From positions 8,684,525 through 8,748,524 of the forward strand of contig OX030956.1 in assembly GCA_943735955.1 (NCBI GenBank): a stretch of 64,000 nt of DNA. The letters are read 5' to 3'. This document shows, in pieces, positions 28,063 through 56,900 of this stretch. Within the stretch, counting starts at the first letter, position 1. Each line of letters begins with the position of its first letter. The notes below the pieces were generated by a model that was not told the DNA's origin, ran no database searches, and saw only the letters and a list, made by a program, of their open reading frames with translations. The position numbers and the translations under genes are program-made. The DNA comes from Piscicola geometra. Its lineage: Eukaryota; Annelida; Clitellata; Hirudinida; Piscicolidae.

Positions 28063-29632
28063 CATGAAAGAATCCTGGGATCTTTATTACAAAGCGTGCA
28101 AACAATCTGTTTCTCTCCAAACTCTCAATATTTTAGAAATCTATATTTATAGATTAAAAAACGTAAAATTAGGAAAATTGCTTCATAGTTTTTTTGTAGA
28201 TTTTGTTATTCTTAACAATTATTATAATAATAAAAAAATTTTACAACGTAAAATTGGGAAAATTAAATCTAAGTGTTTTTTTCAACTTTTTATTCTTAAT
28301 TATTATACAAATAAAAAGTTAAGAAAACACAACTAAGTAACTAACAACCATATACAGTAATATAAACTATATAGAAATATATAATATACTATATATATAT
28401 GCTAACAATCCATCTAAATATGTTTAACAAAATTTTTTTTATAGTATAATATAGTTCTGACAATTATTTATCAAAATATATGAAAATTTATAATAAATAA
28501 CTCTTAAAAATCTTTTTTTAATTGCGAAATCATCTTTGAAAAATGCGATGTGGAATTCGACCCATGCAGACGCCAACTTTATTATTTTCGACTGGTGTTT
28601 GAGGTTTAAAAAGGTATAACCCCATTTAGGGAACATACTATAATGTATTACTAAATACGTCACAATGTGTCGTTGTCACATGTAAATATATTCTTAAGTG
28701 TTTTTTTGCGCCTGTGCATGAATGCATCAATTAACGATATCATCATAATTGATGCTCTTCGTCCAGTATAGCCATTGCTTCACTTGCAACCAGAGTGAAC
28801 CACCAACGCAATTTATAAATCGTTTTTATGCAGCATGTTCACTGCATCAGAAAGTCTTTTGACCACTACCAAGCCATCCTGCCGTAGTCAACTTATACAG
28901 ACTGACTCTACTCTTTCAATCAAAACCAGATCTTGTGCTCTCACATGATCCAAGGTCAAAAGCGGCAGACTTTCCAAAAAAATCTTTATATTTGTGAAAC
29001 TGATGAAAAATTGAAAATAACAAAAAAGTCAGTTATGAACATGAAAACCTAAGTAAAACAGATGTAAATTCAACACACTTTAACAGTCCGGACATGATCT
29101 AGCACACTTATGAAGAAGCTAAGTGAAATAAATAATTCTGTTGAATTTCTTTGAAAACTTCAAATTAATTGAAATTTCAAAATTTATACTCAAATAGATG
29201 ACAGGAGTTATTGATTTTTAATTTTGAAAGCCATTATTAACGCTACAATTCACTTCACTTGCAAACAGTCATCAAAAGACTTCAAAGTCTGCTCAACGTT
29301 GTTTGACGCAGATGTTAGTGTCTACATAAATTATCAACATCGTCTTATTGCTATTTTTTTTACTTTGACCGTTTCAACGAAATCTATTCGAATTTATTTT
29401 TGTATTATATTATAATTAATCCTTTTACTAATTTAAAAAGTATTTTTATAGTTGAAAAAATTATTTGAGAATCTAATTTGATCAATGGTTTTTGTGTGAC
29501 ATTTTTTAACAGATCTTGATAAACATTCTTATCGATTTATCCATTTTGTTTGTTGGTCTCAAGAATTCGGATTAAATTGTGTTAATGAAATACTTGTTAA
29601 TGATTTAATTTATTATAATAACAAAAAACTAC

Positions 29633-29680
29633 TAACGTGGCGTAAACCCGAACGGCATTTCAAGACCACTCGCGAGTTAT
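29633..29680. repeat. CTAACGTGGCGTAAACCC dispersed motif
   Basis: A 40-50 bp block (ACGTGGCGT, AACCC, then TTCAAGACCACTCG) recurs at 18272-18312 and, more weakly, at 13644-13672. It is probably part of an unrecognised interspersed repeat. Confidence 0.45.
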
Positions 29681-30151
29681 TAGGAATTATTATTATTATT
29701 ATGAATAATGATACAGCTTAAACTGTTTATAAGTACCAACGAAAATTATCAAAAATTTTACCCCCCAAAAATATACTTCTTTTTTTTTACAAATAAAACA
29801 ACTCTAATACATAAATATTTAAAAACAACTAACTATTTATAATAAGTAAATAAAAGTATCAGTTCTAATAAATGAATGAATAAATAAATAATTAATAGAA
29901 ATTATGTATTATATATGTAATATTAACTTATTAGGAATGCAATCTGTTGTGAAGGGGTCCACTTCTATGGTTTGGACTCCAGGACCCTCCCCAACAAGAT
30001 TTGCAGCAAATCAGGCGGCCCCCTGATTTAACCATCATAACCCTGCTTAGATAACCAGATTCTTCTGTCTCTCCAACGGCTGCAAATCTCTCAAAAGGTG
30101 ATCAGAAAGTTGCAATCAATTAAATCTATTTGTATAGCGTTTTCATTTTAA

Positions 30152-30320
30152 TCAATTTAAACACTCTTCACATACAACCTCACCCTCTTCACCCTCATAT
30201 TTTGCGAGCGGGTTGACTTTTGGTGTGCGGATTGGTCTAGCTGGTAGGTCCTGCAATTCAAAAGTTGTGAAGTAACAGTCGCCGTCGATGTCATCCTTGC
30301 AACGGCAGTTTATGAATGTG
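30152..30320 (-). CDS. Possible terminal exon of an unknown Cys-containing protein
   Basis: On the minus strand an acceptor-like CAACAG at 30321 precedes a 55-codon frame with balanced composition: INCRCKDDIDGDCYFTTF, a proline-rich middle, then EEGEVVCEECLN and a stop. It stands out in base composition from the AT-rich surroundings. No partner exon was found within 2 kb, so it is either a 3' exon whose 5' part lies far upstream or a chance frame. Confidence 0.25.
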
Positions 30321-31071
30321 CTGTTGTAACTCACGTTAAATTGTTGGCTTTGAACAAATTAAAATAATAATAATTATTATTATACTTAATAAAATAATTA
30401 TCATTTTGAACTTTCTTGAAGTATTTTTAATTTAAATTGATTTCTATATCAATATCAATAAATCAATAAATGTGGTTTTGATCATTTTTTTTATTATTTC
30501 TTACTGCAAGAATTAGATCACACTTCCAGCTCACGTTGCGTTGTCGCAAAATTTTGCTCCATCAAAACTTATGAAGCAAATGTTTTGAACTTTGCTTGAG
30601 TTACTATTTAACTATATTGTCAAAGTCTACATGTAAAAATTAGAGTAACATTTTTCTTTTCGGGTAGTGGCGGTAAATTGGTCAAATTGTAAAAGTGTAT
30701 AACTGGCTGTCAAATGATGGAATCATATGATTACATCGTTTAACCCGCGTTTTACTAAGATGAAAACTGATTGGGTATTTAGATCTTGAGCTTTAAACCC
30801 GTTTCATCTCTAATTAAAAAAATGGTCTGATGATTCATACCAGGAATGTTTAAGCCTCACATACAAAGCCCGTAAAGACTGAACACTCGCAATAGTTCAG
30901 TGGTACAAGGGATCGATGGTGGGTCCGTGTGGCGACATTTGTTCCAATCTGTCGCCTTATGCACCGCCTAATTTAATGCTTTTGTGGGACATGAATAACC
31001 GTCATGGCAATAATCAATTGTTATTATTGATGAAGGAGATCAACAAAAAGTGAAAACGATGATTGTTTAAG

Positions 31072-31268
31072 AGTTCAAAGCGAAAGTGTTCGAAAATCGA
31101 GAATGGTTCGATAAAGATGGTTTTGAAAATGCTCAAACAGCTCCAAGGTTTTGTCTCACCTGCGATGCGCTGGAGGGCCTAAAGAGGTGCAAAAGGCTTC
31201 GATATAAAAGAGAAAATTTCGAACTGAGCAAGGAAAAGGCAGCCAAACTCATTAATATTTCTTTATAA
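31072..31268 (+). CDS. Possible coding fragment of unknown origin
   Basis: After a TTTAAG acceptor-like site there is a frame reading FENREWFDKDGFENAQTAP, then FCLTCDALEGLKRC and a Lys-rich end. The composition is protein-like, but there is no ATG, no donor and no partner exon. It could be a transposon remnant or an unrecognised exon. Confidence 0.2.
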
Positions 31269-31365
31269 ATCGATCAAATGAATGATTAATCAGTAGCCCA
31301 CCTTGACTTCTTGGCCAATCAGATACGAGATGGTTATCTTGCTGTGTTGTCATTGGTCGGGGAGC

Positions 31366-31434
31366 TTTGCATATATAGGTTTTGAGAGCCGACGATTGTC
31401 AGACGTAGCTAAAATCTTGGTGAGTTCTGGTGAC
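31366..31434 (+). promoter_or_regulatory. TATA box and short leader exon candidate
   Basis: GCATATATAGG is followed after ~30 bases by a possible start and then a strong donor (ATCTTG|GTGAGT at 31432-31437). The arrangement copies the one upstream of the four-pass gene at 12974. I find no downstream coding exon on this strand before 34 kb. It may drive a gene with far exons, a non-coding RNA, or nothing. Confidence 0.25.
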
Positions 31435-33159
31435 TTCTTTCATTTATTCATTTCTAATAATTTGCCAGTTAGTCTTTTATACATTTCAGAGACCTTATAT
31501 TTTAGAATTTATTAGAAAACTCTGTTTTCTGACATGAAAATCCATCTTACTCTCTCGCCAGACACCATCTTATCATCAACTACTCACCCCCTAACACACA
31601 ACTACTCACCTTCTTACCACCTTGTTCAAGCTAGCGACTTGATGCATGAGCAGACAGTACAGGTTCATTCAAAGCTTCATCTTCAAAGTTATTTCTCCAA
31701 ATCACGCTTAGTTATTTTCAACATGATTTTTAATTAATTAATTTTTTTTCGCATCACCAGCCATTCTTTAATTACGTTATATAAATTAAAGAATAAAAAG
31801 GAACAATAATGCTCACACAGCGTACAGGCGATATGAGATTTGGCACTTTCGAGCAGACCCATGCATTATTCATCAGCATTCGAACCATTCCTAGCAGGTT
31901 GTTGTGCTTTAGTGCTTTTTCTAAACGATCCTTTTTTACTTTAAAAATTCTGGAGTAAAAGTTTGCTTGAATAGAAATTTCCAAATGATGATTCAATAAA
32001 TTAAGCGCTTTTTCATAAGTTCAAGAGCACTGTCAGTGATTTCAATCAAGGGACCGAAGTCGTTTGCAGATTGTAGTTGAGAGATTATTTTTGGCACTGC
32101 ATGAATCAGTTGATGGCAACTATCTCAATGATTCTGCATCGCCATCGATGGTCCCTCTAACCCCCGCTTCACTCTGCGTTTAAATCATTCAAAAGCACTG
32201 CAACACTCTACACTTGAGTCATTGTATGCCTGGATGACTGTTTGGTTAGGCAATGGCATGGCTAGGAGTTGCCTACTAAGTAGATTCATCATTGTATCCC
32301 ACGTGTAATCTTCCGACAAAAAGAATCAACTCGAAACAAATTATGTAGGCTTTCACCATCAGTTATGTATTGTTTGATTTGTAGCTTTTAAATTTATAAC
32401 TAATTTATAATTAAAAACCAAACTCACAAATTCCCAGCATCACATTCTAATGTGATTAAATCATCTAGAAGCAATTGAGAGCACTTTGATCAAGTGGCCA
32501 ACGTTTGAGTGGGGCAGACGCCATCGTTTATGTTCAAACAAGGAAGACAAACGAAGAGTTACGTTCTAAGCAACGAACACACTTGCACCGACTGGTGATG
32601 CTGGGGTGGTGCTCGTGACAATTCGCAACATCCCACCATGGATGTTTCTACACTGGAGTTGTGATGCAGTCGATAGGCTCATTTATGTAGTGTGAAACTT
32701 GTTGGGGTGATTCGGGTGATAGTTTGTTTGGAATAAAAACAGCAAACCATCTTGGTTGGAGTCTTGAATTGTTTCGATACTGCTGTTTGTCTCGAAATCG
32801 CTTATGACTAGGCTACAAATCTTCAAACAAAAGTCGTGAAACTGCGTGTAATAACGAGATGAGTAGACAGAATTGAAGGACAGAACGAGAAACGAATGCT
32901 CTCGAAATTAAGTGCCCAGAGAATAGAAATTATATCTTAATGAAGTATGTACAGACATTTGATAATAATAAAACGAAGAATGATAATAGCACGAAGTCAT
33001 AAGTGGTCACTATTGCAAACATGCAGTAGGTTAGACCTGACTCTACAGCATGCAGACCGAATGCTTGAATGGTGGAGGTGGAGCCAATGCCATCAAGCTG
33101 CTGTGCTGACACCGCATTGCTATTGTTTGGTTGTTGAGGAATGGATGGGGTTTAGGAAG

Positions 33160-33258
33160 AAAAGAAGTAGGAGGAGAAGGAAGAGGAGAAGGAAGAAGAG
33201 GAGGAAGAGAAGAAGAGGAGGAAGAGAAGGAGAAGGAAGAGGAGGAAGAGGAAAACTG
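33160..33258. repeat. Polypurine tract (GGA/GAA)n
   Basis: About 100 bases of almost pure A/G on the plus strand. The remaining bases of 31440-33650 show no supportable gene. Confidence 0.8.
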
Positions 33259-33480
33259 ATGTTTTTAAATGACTTTCATTAATTTGAAATGGTTTGATGC
33301 AAGAGAATTATTTAGATGCTGAGTGATGACTACGCAACAACAGCAAGCAGCAGCAGCATCTGGTGTGACAACTAGTTGACAAACGTCTGATGCCTGCATG
33401 CCCAAACGATTGACCAAGTGGCACACCAGCACCACCCCGCTATGCCTGCGCTATAAAAGTCAAATTGGGTGTTCTAATGT

Positions 33481-33486
33481 TTTATT
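33481..33486 (-). terminator. RAD54L2: Candidate RAD54L2 poly(A) signal
   Basis: AATAAA on the minus strand, 760 bases past the stop. The implied 3' UTR would contain the CCA-type and CA repeats. It is the first clear hexamer, but other sites are possible. Confidence 0.3.
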
Positions 33487-33659
33487 TACACAATTAAGAA
33501 ATGAGGTGTCATTTAGAGTGGTGATGATGATGATATTAGAATTGTTTTCTGACGATCATGATGAATTTCGAAAAAGGAGATTCCGTGTATTTACAGACAT
33601 GTATAAACTAACAAGAGGTTCAAAAGAATAGACAAATACTTAAAGACTATCCTAAAACA

Positions 33660-33661
33660 CC

Positions 33662-33718
<57 letters not shown>

Positions 33719-33759
33719 GCACACACACACACACACACACATACACACACACACACACA

Positions 33760-33795
<36 letters not shown>
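33660..33795. repeat. (CA)n microsatellite
   Basis: CA dinucleotide repeat with a few CG and TA interruptions, in the presumed 3' UTR region of the helicase gene. 33950-34245 is AACCACC/TTTAAACC-type minisatellite. Confidence 0.95.
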
Positions 33796-33798
<3 letters not shown>

Positions 33799-34245
33799 GT
33801 ATGAACAAGTAGTTTTGATTTGGTTCATGCTACCACAAGTGAAAAAGTTGCTTGAACATCAGTCTGACGTCACGAAGGATGGGGCATGACGCCTACAAAA
33901 TTGGACCACGTAGTATCAGTATCAGGAGACAAGCACAGCACTGTTGGAACAACTACTGGAAAACCCTGGAGCACCATCCTCAACCCCATTTTAAGCCACT
34001 TCTAAACCCCTTTAAACCACTCCTTAACCATCCACAACCCCCTCTAAACCACTTTTTAAACCACTCCTTAACCATCCTCAACCACCTTTAAACTACTCCT
34101 CAACCCCCATTAAACCATCTTTAAACCCACCCCTCCCCCCTTTACCACCCCTAAACCACCCTAACCACCTTTAAACCACATTTAAACAACCTCCAAACTA
34201 TCACTCAACCACCCTTAAACCCCCTCAACCCCCTTAAACCACCCC

Positions 34246-50328
<16,083 letters not shown>

Positions 50329-50453
50329 TAAAATATTCAACTAGGGGATTTTATTCTGAATGTACGAAATAGGTTAAGAACAGCGAAAATTAAAAAGAAA
50401 GACTAGTTTCAATCTCAATTTCCTACATTCATCATTCAGAACGTTTTCACAAT

Positions 50454-50464
50454 TTTATTTTATT
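50454..50464 (-). terminator. Candidate poly(A) signals of the TSP3-repeat gene
   Basis: Two overlapping AATAAA on the minus strand, about 475 bases past the stop at 50939 and only ~125 bases before the RAD54L2 ATG. Confidence 0.35.
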
Positions 50465-50938
50465 TGTTACCCTTTAAATACATTTCTCAATTAAAATAAC
50501 TTTCTTTTCTTTTATTATATCATTAAATTTTGTAGAAATATCTAAACAAAAAATCTCGCCATTTTTATGTTATTAGGAAAAACACTAAATAAGTCAATAT
50601 AGTTATTAAATTTATTTGAGAACATTAACTTTAAGGAAATTAAATAAATATTCCGTCAAATATTATTTATTTTATGAACTTTATACCATATAGGAATTAA
50701 TTACTACAAACTTTTAAATGATCGAAACGAGTCTTAGAAACTGGAAAAGAATAAAGAATTTGTACACTGCAAAGTTATTCGCTGCTGTAAGAAACCACGT
50801 TTGAAAAGTTGATGGACTCGCTTTTCTATAGTTCAGTCTTTTTCTGAAACGAGTAAAAGGAAAACACTTAAAATATTGGCGTTAGTATAACTAAGAAATA
50901 AAGTTATACTTTCATGAAAGTGTGAAAAATAAGAAAAC

Positions 50939-53900
50939 TCAAACCTTGCTTTTCTTAACAACAACTAGCTTGTCATCATCAAGGTTGTCAGGAATTCCAT
51001 CATTATCATCATCATCGTCAAGGTAGTCTGGTACACCATCGCCATCTTCATCGGCCTCCATCCAGTCGGGAATGCCATCGTTGTCGTCGTCTTCATCCTC
51101 ATCATCAGGCACGCCATCCCCATCCGAGTCGACGTCATCATCATCATCATCATCATCATCCAGGGCGTCAGGGATGCCATCGCCATCGGAGTCAGTGACG
51201 TCATCATCTTCGTCGTCAGGCACTCCATCACCGTCATCATCATTGTCCAGGTGGTCGGGAATGCCATCATTATCATCATCGTCGTCCATCCAGTCCGGAA
51301 TGCCGTCGTTGTCGGTGTCTTTGTAGTCTGCGTCGTAATCATCATCAACACCATCGCCATCGTCATCGTCGTCTTGCGAATCAGGAATGCCATCATTATC
51401 ATCATCGTCATCCAGCCAGTCTGGTATGCCATCACCATCAGTATCTCTGGTGTCAGGGTCGAGTCTGTTTCTGACTCCGTCTCCATCACTGTCTCCATCT
51501 GCTCCATCGGGGATGCCATCACCGTCATCGTCGTAGTCACTCACGTCAGGCGTTCCATCGCCATCGGTGTCTCTCCTGTCCACGTCGTACACGTCCAGAA
51601 CGCCATCCCCGTCAGAGTCCTTGTCCAGATGGTCCTTGATGCCATCATTATCATCGTCGTCGTCCATCCAGTCTGGTATGCCGTCTCCATCGGTGTCCTT
51701 GTGGTCAGGGTCTTTGGCATCCTTCACGCCATCGTTGTCGTCGTCGTCATCGTCATCATCTCTTACGCCATCATTATCATCATCGTCGTCGAGTAGGTCA
51801 GGAATACCGTCACTGTCAGAGTCTCTGGTGTCTTCGTCTAAGAGGTCAACCACGCCATCATTATCATCATCGCCATCCAGCCAGTCTGGCATGCCATCCT
51901 TGTCACTGTCTTGCTGCTTGTCTGCGATGCCATCGTCGTTGTCGTCATCATCTTCGAGGGGTGGAGGAGGGGAGAAGGGCAAGTAGATAAATGAATGGAT
52001 GGATGGGTCCATACATGAATGGATGGATGGGTTCATGCATGAATGAATGGATGGATGGGTTCATGCATGAATGAATGAATGGATGGGTTCATGCATGAAT
52101 GAATGAATGGATGGGTCCATGCATGAATGAATGAATGGATGGGTTCATGAATGAATGAATGGATGGATGGGTCCATGCATGAATGAATGAATGGATGGGT
52201 TCATGAATGAATGAATGGATGGATGGGTTCATGAATGAATGAATGGATGGATGGGTTCATGCATGAATGAATGGATGGATGGGTTCATGCATGAATGAAT
52301 GGATGGATGGGTTCATGCATGCATGAATGGATGGATGGGTTCATGCATGAATGAATGGATGGATGGGTTCATGAATGGATGGATGGATGGATGGGTTCAT
52401 GCATGCATGAATGAATGAATGGATGGGTTCATGCATGAATGAATGGATGGGTTCATGCATGCATGAATGAATGAATGGATGGGTCCATGCATGAATGAAT
52501 GGATGGGTTCATGAATGAATGAATGGATGGATGGGTTCATGAATGAATGAATGAATGAATGGATGGGTTCATGCATGAATGAATGGATGGGTTCATGCAT
52601 GAATGAATGGATGGGTTCATGCATGAATGAATGGATGGGTTCATGAATGAATGAATGAATGGATGGGTTCATGCATGAATGAATGGATGATTTGACGAAT
52701 GAAAAGATAACTGAAAAAAAATTTTTTTTTTTTAAGTCTACATGAATTCATCCAGAACATTCGAGTGATTTACTTTTCTTTAATTCATCACCCATTCACC
52801 ACACATGCATTCGCCATTCACCTAGAGCGTCAGGAATGCCATCATCATCATCATCGTTGTCAAGGTAGTCAGGGATGCCATCATGGTCAGTGTCTATTGT
52901 CTTGTCCACTGGACTCAGCCTCCACTCCAGCAGGTCAGGAATGCCTGTGGCGATGTGTTGGTGGTGGTGGTGGTGGTGGTGGTGGTGGCAATGTGTGGGT
53001 GGTGGTGGTGGTGGCGATGTGTGGTGGTGGTGGTGTGTGGGTGGATGGTGGTGATGGTGGTGGCGATGTGTGGGTGGTGGTGGTGGTGGATATACACGAC
53101 CAAAAAAACCTAAAAATAATAGATCTTTAAAAATAGCCATTAAAAATTAGACCTTGGATTAGGATTCAGGTTAGGTTTAGAGTAAGGATTAGGGATAAAT
53201 TATAATTTTAAAAATATATTTGATCAAAGGTCTGTTTTGGGTAAGGTCTATTCGTGGTGATGGGGTTGGTGTCAGGTGTTTTTGGAGTGGTTGTTGAGTG
53301 ATGAGATGTGGTGTGGCTATGGAGTGATGGTTTATCTCAACTACACTTTAGGTATCATCATCACCACCAATCCTACCATTATCGTTATCATCGAGATCCA
53401 AATGGTCTGGGATCCCGTCGCCATCATCATCATCATCATTGGCATCTGCTACTCCATCTCCATCTGTGTCTACATAGTCTGGATCGTACCTGGTGGTGAA
53501 GGAAGATTGGAGAATAAACAAGTGAAAGTGGTTGAAGACTAATGATGGAATAATAGATGCTGGTGAAAGATGGAGAGATGGGAAATAAATGAATTATGGA
53601 CGTTTAAAAGGCGTGAAGCATGAGCTGTTGAACCTGTTGGGGATGTTGTCACCATCGCTGTCGTCGTCTTTGTCGTCAGGGATCGAATCGTTGTCATCGT
53701 CGTCGTCGTAGATGTCAATGACGCCGTCTCTGTCAGAGTCTCTGTGTGCACGTTATGGCATTGTATGCTATGGCGACTTTTAACTGTGCTGAAAAAGCGT
53801 TTTTAATGTGAATAAGGGTAAAAGTGATGTCACTTCCAAGCACCTGTTATCAGGATCCAGAAAGTCCGGAATGCCATCCCCATCGTCGTCGTCATCGTCC

Positions 53901-56900
53901 TTGTCAGGCACTCCGTCGTTGTCGTCGTCATCGTCGTAGTAGTCTGGTGTGCCGTCGTTGTCGGTGTCTCGGAAGTCGTTGTCCAAGTCGTCGACGATTC
54001 CGTCACCGTCTTTGTCCGCGTCGATGACGTCAGGAATGCCATCATTATCATCATCGTCATCCAGGAAGTCAGGGATGCCGTCGTGGTCGGTGTCTCTGGT
54101 GTCGAGGTCCAGCCAATCGGGAATGCCATCACCATCATCGTCATCGTCATCCTTGTCCATCACTCCATCACCGTCATCGTCGTCATCAATGATGTCTGCA
54201 ATGCCGTCCCCATCGGAGTCCTTGAAGTCCGGGTCGTGAGTGGCGTCAACCAGCCCATCTCCATCCTTGTCGTTATCCTTGCTGTCTTTGATGCCGTCGT
54301 TGTCATCGTCGTCATCATCTTCATCTTGCAGTCCATCGTTGTCACTGTCTCGTTCCTGCAGCATGTCTATCACTCCATCACCATCCTCATCCGCATCCAG
54401 GTAGTCAGGCACGCCGTCTCCGTCTTCGTCTTGAAGGTCGTCAGCCACTCCGTCACCATCCTTGTCGGTGTCCTTGTAGTCAGGCACTCCGTCGTTGTCG
54501 TCGTCGTCGTCAAGGTAGTCTGGAATGCCGTCGTTGTCAGTGTCGATGGCGGTGTTGATGCCTCTGAGTGACTTCTCGTACTTGTCCGGGATGCCGTCGT
54601 TGTCGTCATCGGAATCTTGCTGGTCTGAGGAAGGGAAAGAGGGTGGTTTGAGAGGAGGAGAGGCATGGCTCAACGAAAAGGAAGAGACGGTGGTTTGAAG
54701 GATAAAGGCTAGGGATGTTAACTATAACATTTTTTGAAATTTGATTTGAAGGCATGGTTATTTATTCTGTTCCAGATGGTTTTGAAATATACTGTGCGAA
54801 AATTAATATTATTTAGGGATCGTTTAATGGTCTTTAGTTTTACAAAATGACCTTGCGCTGTTGGCTGTTTTGTTTTTCAATACTTCAATACTTTCCAAAG
54901 TGATGAATTTCGGTATAAAAAAGCAGTTTTTAAATTGTTTAGAGTTATAACTGACACTGCTTCATATTACGTTTCTCCTGTAGACTCAATGTGACAATCC
55001 ATAAAAGTAATAAACTATTTTAATTTTACCGCGTCAAATGACATATATTTATATTTTCCTCTTCCTTAGGTGACCTTTCAGAATTATCCAAAACACCCAA
55101 GATTTCGCAAAAATGTTTTCCATACTTAAAAACAACATTCAAAACTATGCATCCCTGAATTTAATTGGATAAAATAATTAATGGAGGTGGCCTGAGAAAG
55201 AGGGGGTGTTGAGAGGGTGGTCTGAAAGATATGAGTGGATGATAGAGAGAGAGATCTAAGAAGAGAAAGTTAAGTAGAGTGGGTAGAAAGAAATAGGGAT
55301 GTAAAAAGTAAAAAAACTTGCATTAGGAATTGTTGACCATGATTCTAAGTGATAAAGGAATTCGAAAAAATTTCATACAAACTGAATAGAGTTTGTTTTT
55401 TTTATCTGACAATTTTTATTTTTTCACTGTTATAAACTTGAAGTTTATACTTTTTACGTAGGTAGTAACCTTTTCAAACCATGCAATTGAGGCGACGTAG
55501 CGAAACCCGTGCAATAATAAAGCCCTTTTAGCCGTTAAGCAGAAAAAATAAAAAAATAGAAAAAATAGAAAAAAATAGACTGTTTTAAGCACGAAACCTT
55601 GGAAAAATATGTTCAAACATCCATCGAATCGGCAAACAACTTTTTCTCGTCTAACTGTTTCTGCATCTCATCACGATTCACTGCTCCAATTGATCCATTT
55701 CTACCAAAAGCAGGTTGAAACAAACACACATACAAATCCACCTTCCAAATGAATAGTTTGTGTGCTAATGCAATACAGCAAGAGTGCCTTATTGTTGTCC
55801 GTTATCGAGGCGTTTGCAGTTATTAACTGCTGTCTGCTTACTTCTCAGCATCTTAGTACTTGCTTGTTTAAGCATTTAAAAACAAATTATTATTATTTAT
55901 TTTTAAATTAAAAAAACAAATTTTGGATTTTTAAGTGCGGTATATACTCTATGCCCTTCCACACCATCTCTTCCTTCCAAATAAACACAATATGCATTTT
56001 GCTTATCGTATTACAAGAGTGTTTCTGTGCTCAAAGCTTTACGGATCAGTTTGTTACATTGAACCACATGCACTATAAATACATTTTCACTAGTGCCCCT
56101 TCTCATTTTTTACCCACCTCAACTTCCATTCTTTCATCTATCCATGCATGCATCCATCCATCTAGAGACCGATCGAAACAGATATTTTTATTTCGGCCGA
56201 AACCGAAATTAGGCCAAAATTAAAATCCCATTTTCGACTGAAACCGAAATCAAGCCGAAATTGAATATCAATTTTCGGCCGAAACCGAAGCCGAAACCTA
56301 AATTTTTTCCAACTTTTATTAAAAATGAAAAATAGTATTTAACGATGACAATGCCAGTTTAATAAGTAAATCCAAACAAGCGTATATTTTAAGCCAAAAA
56401 ATGAAAGTTTTTCAACAACAAAAATTTTTTTTTGTTGACAGGCTTTGCTTTGGTCAGACTGACATTTTGTAAAAAACTTCCAAATAGGATTCAACGATAT
56501 TCTTACAATTTATTTTTGAATTAATTAATCGAAGCCAAATCTTCTCGTTCTTTCGACTTATGTATAGTGTTTTTCAAAGAAAGGATATCTAGAATTGTTG
56601 TATAAATTGTTGTTCCAGATGCTTGTATATGTTATTCGAACAATTAGTCTTTTGTCACCCATAAATCAATTAACTACGATATCTAATAGATATCTAATAG
56701 AGATGAGAATCGAAGCCAAACTTAATAATTCGAGTTCGATTGAGGATATACAGATACTTACTTTTGACAATAACATTTTTTAAAACAAATGTTTTAAAAA
56801 ATAGAATCTGCTTACAAACAGTTTTGTTAAATATCATCATTGAACGTATCCCAATTTACTTAAAATTCAAATACATGATTGTTGTTCCAAATGCTTGTAT

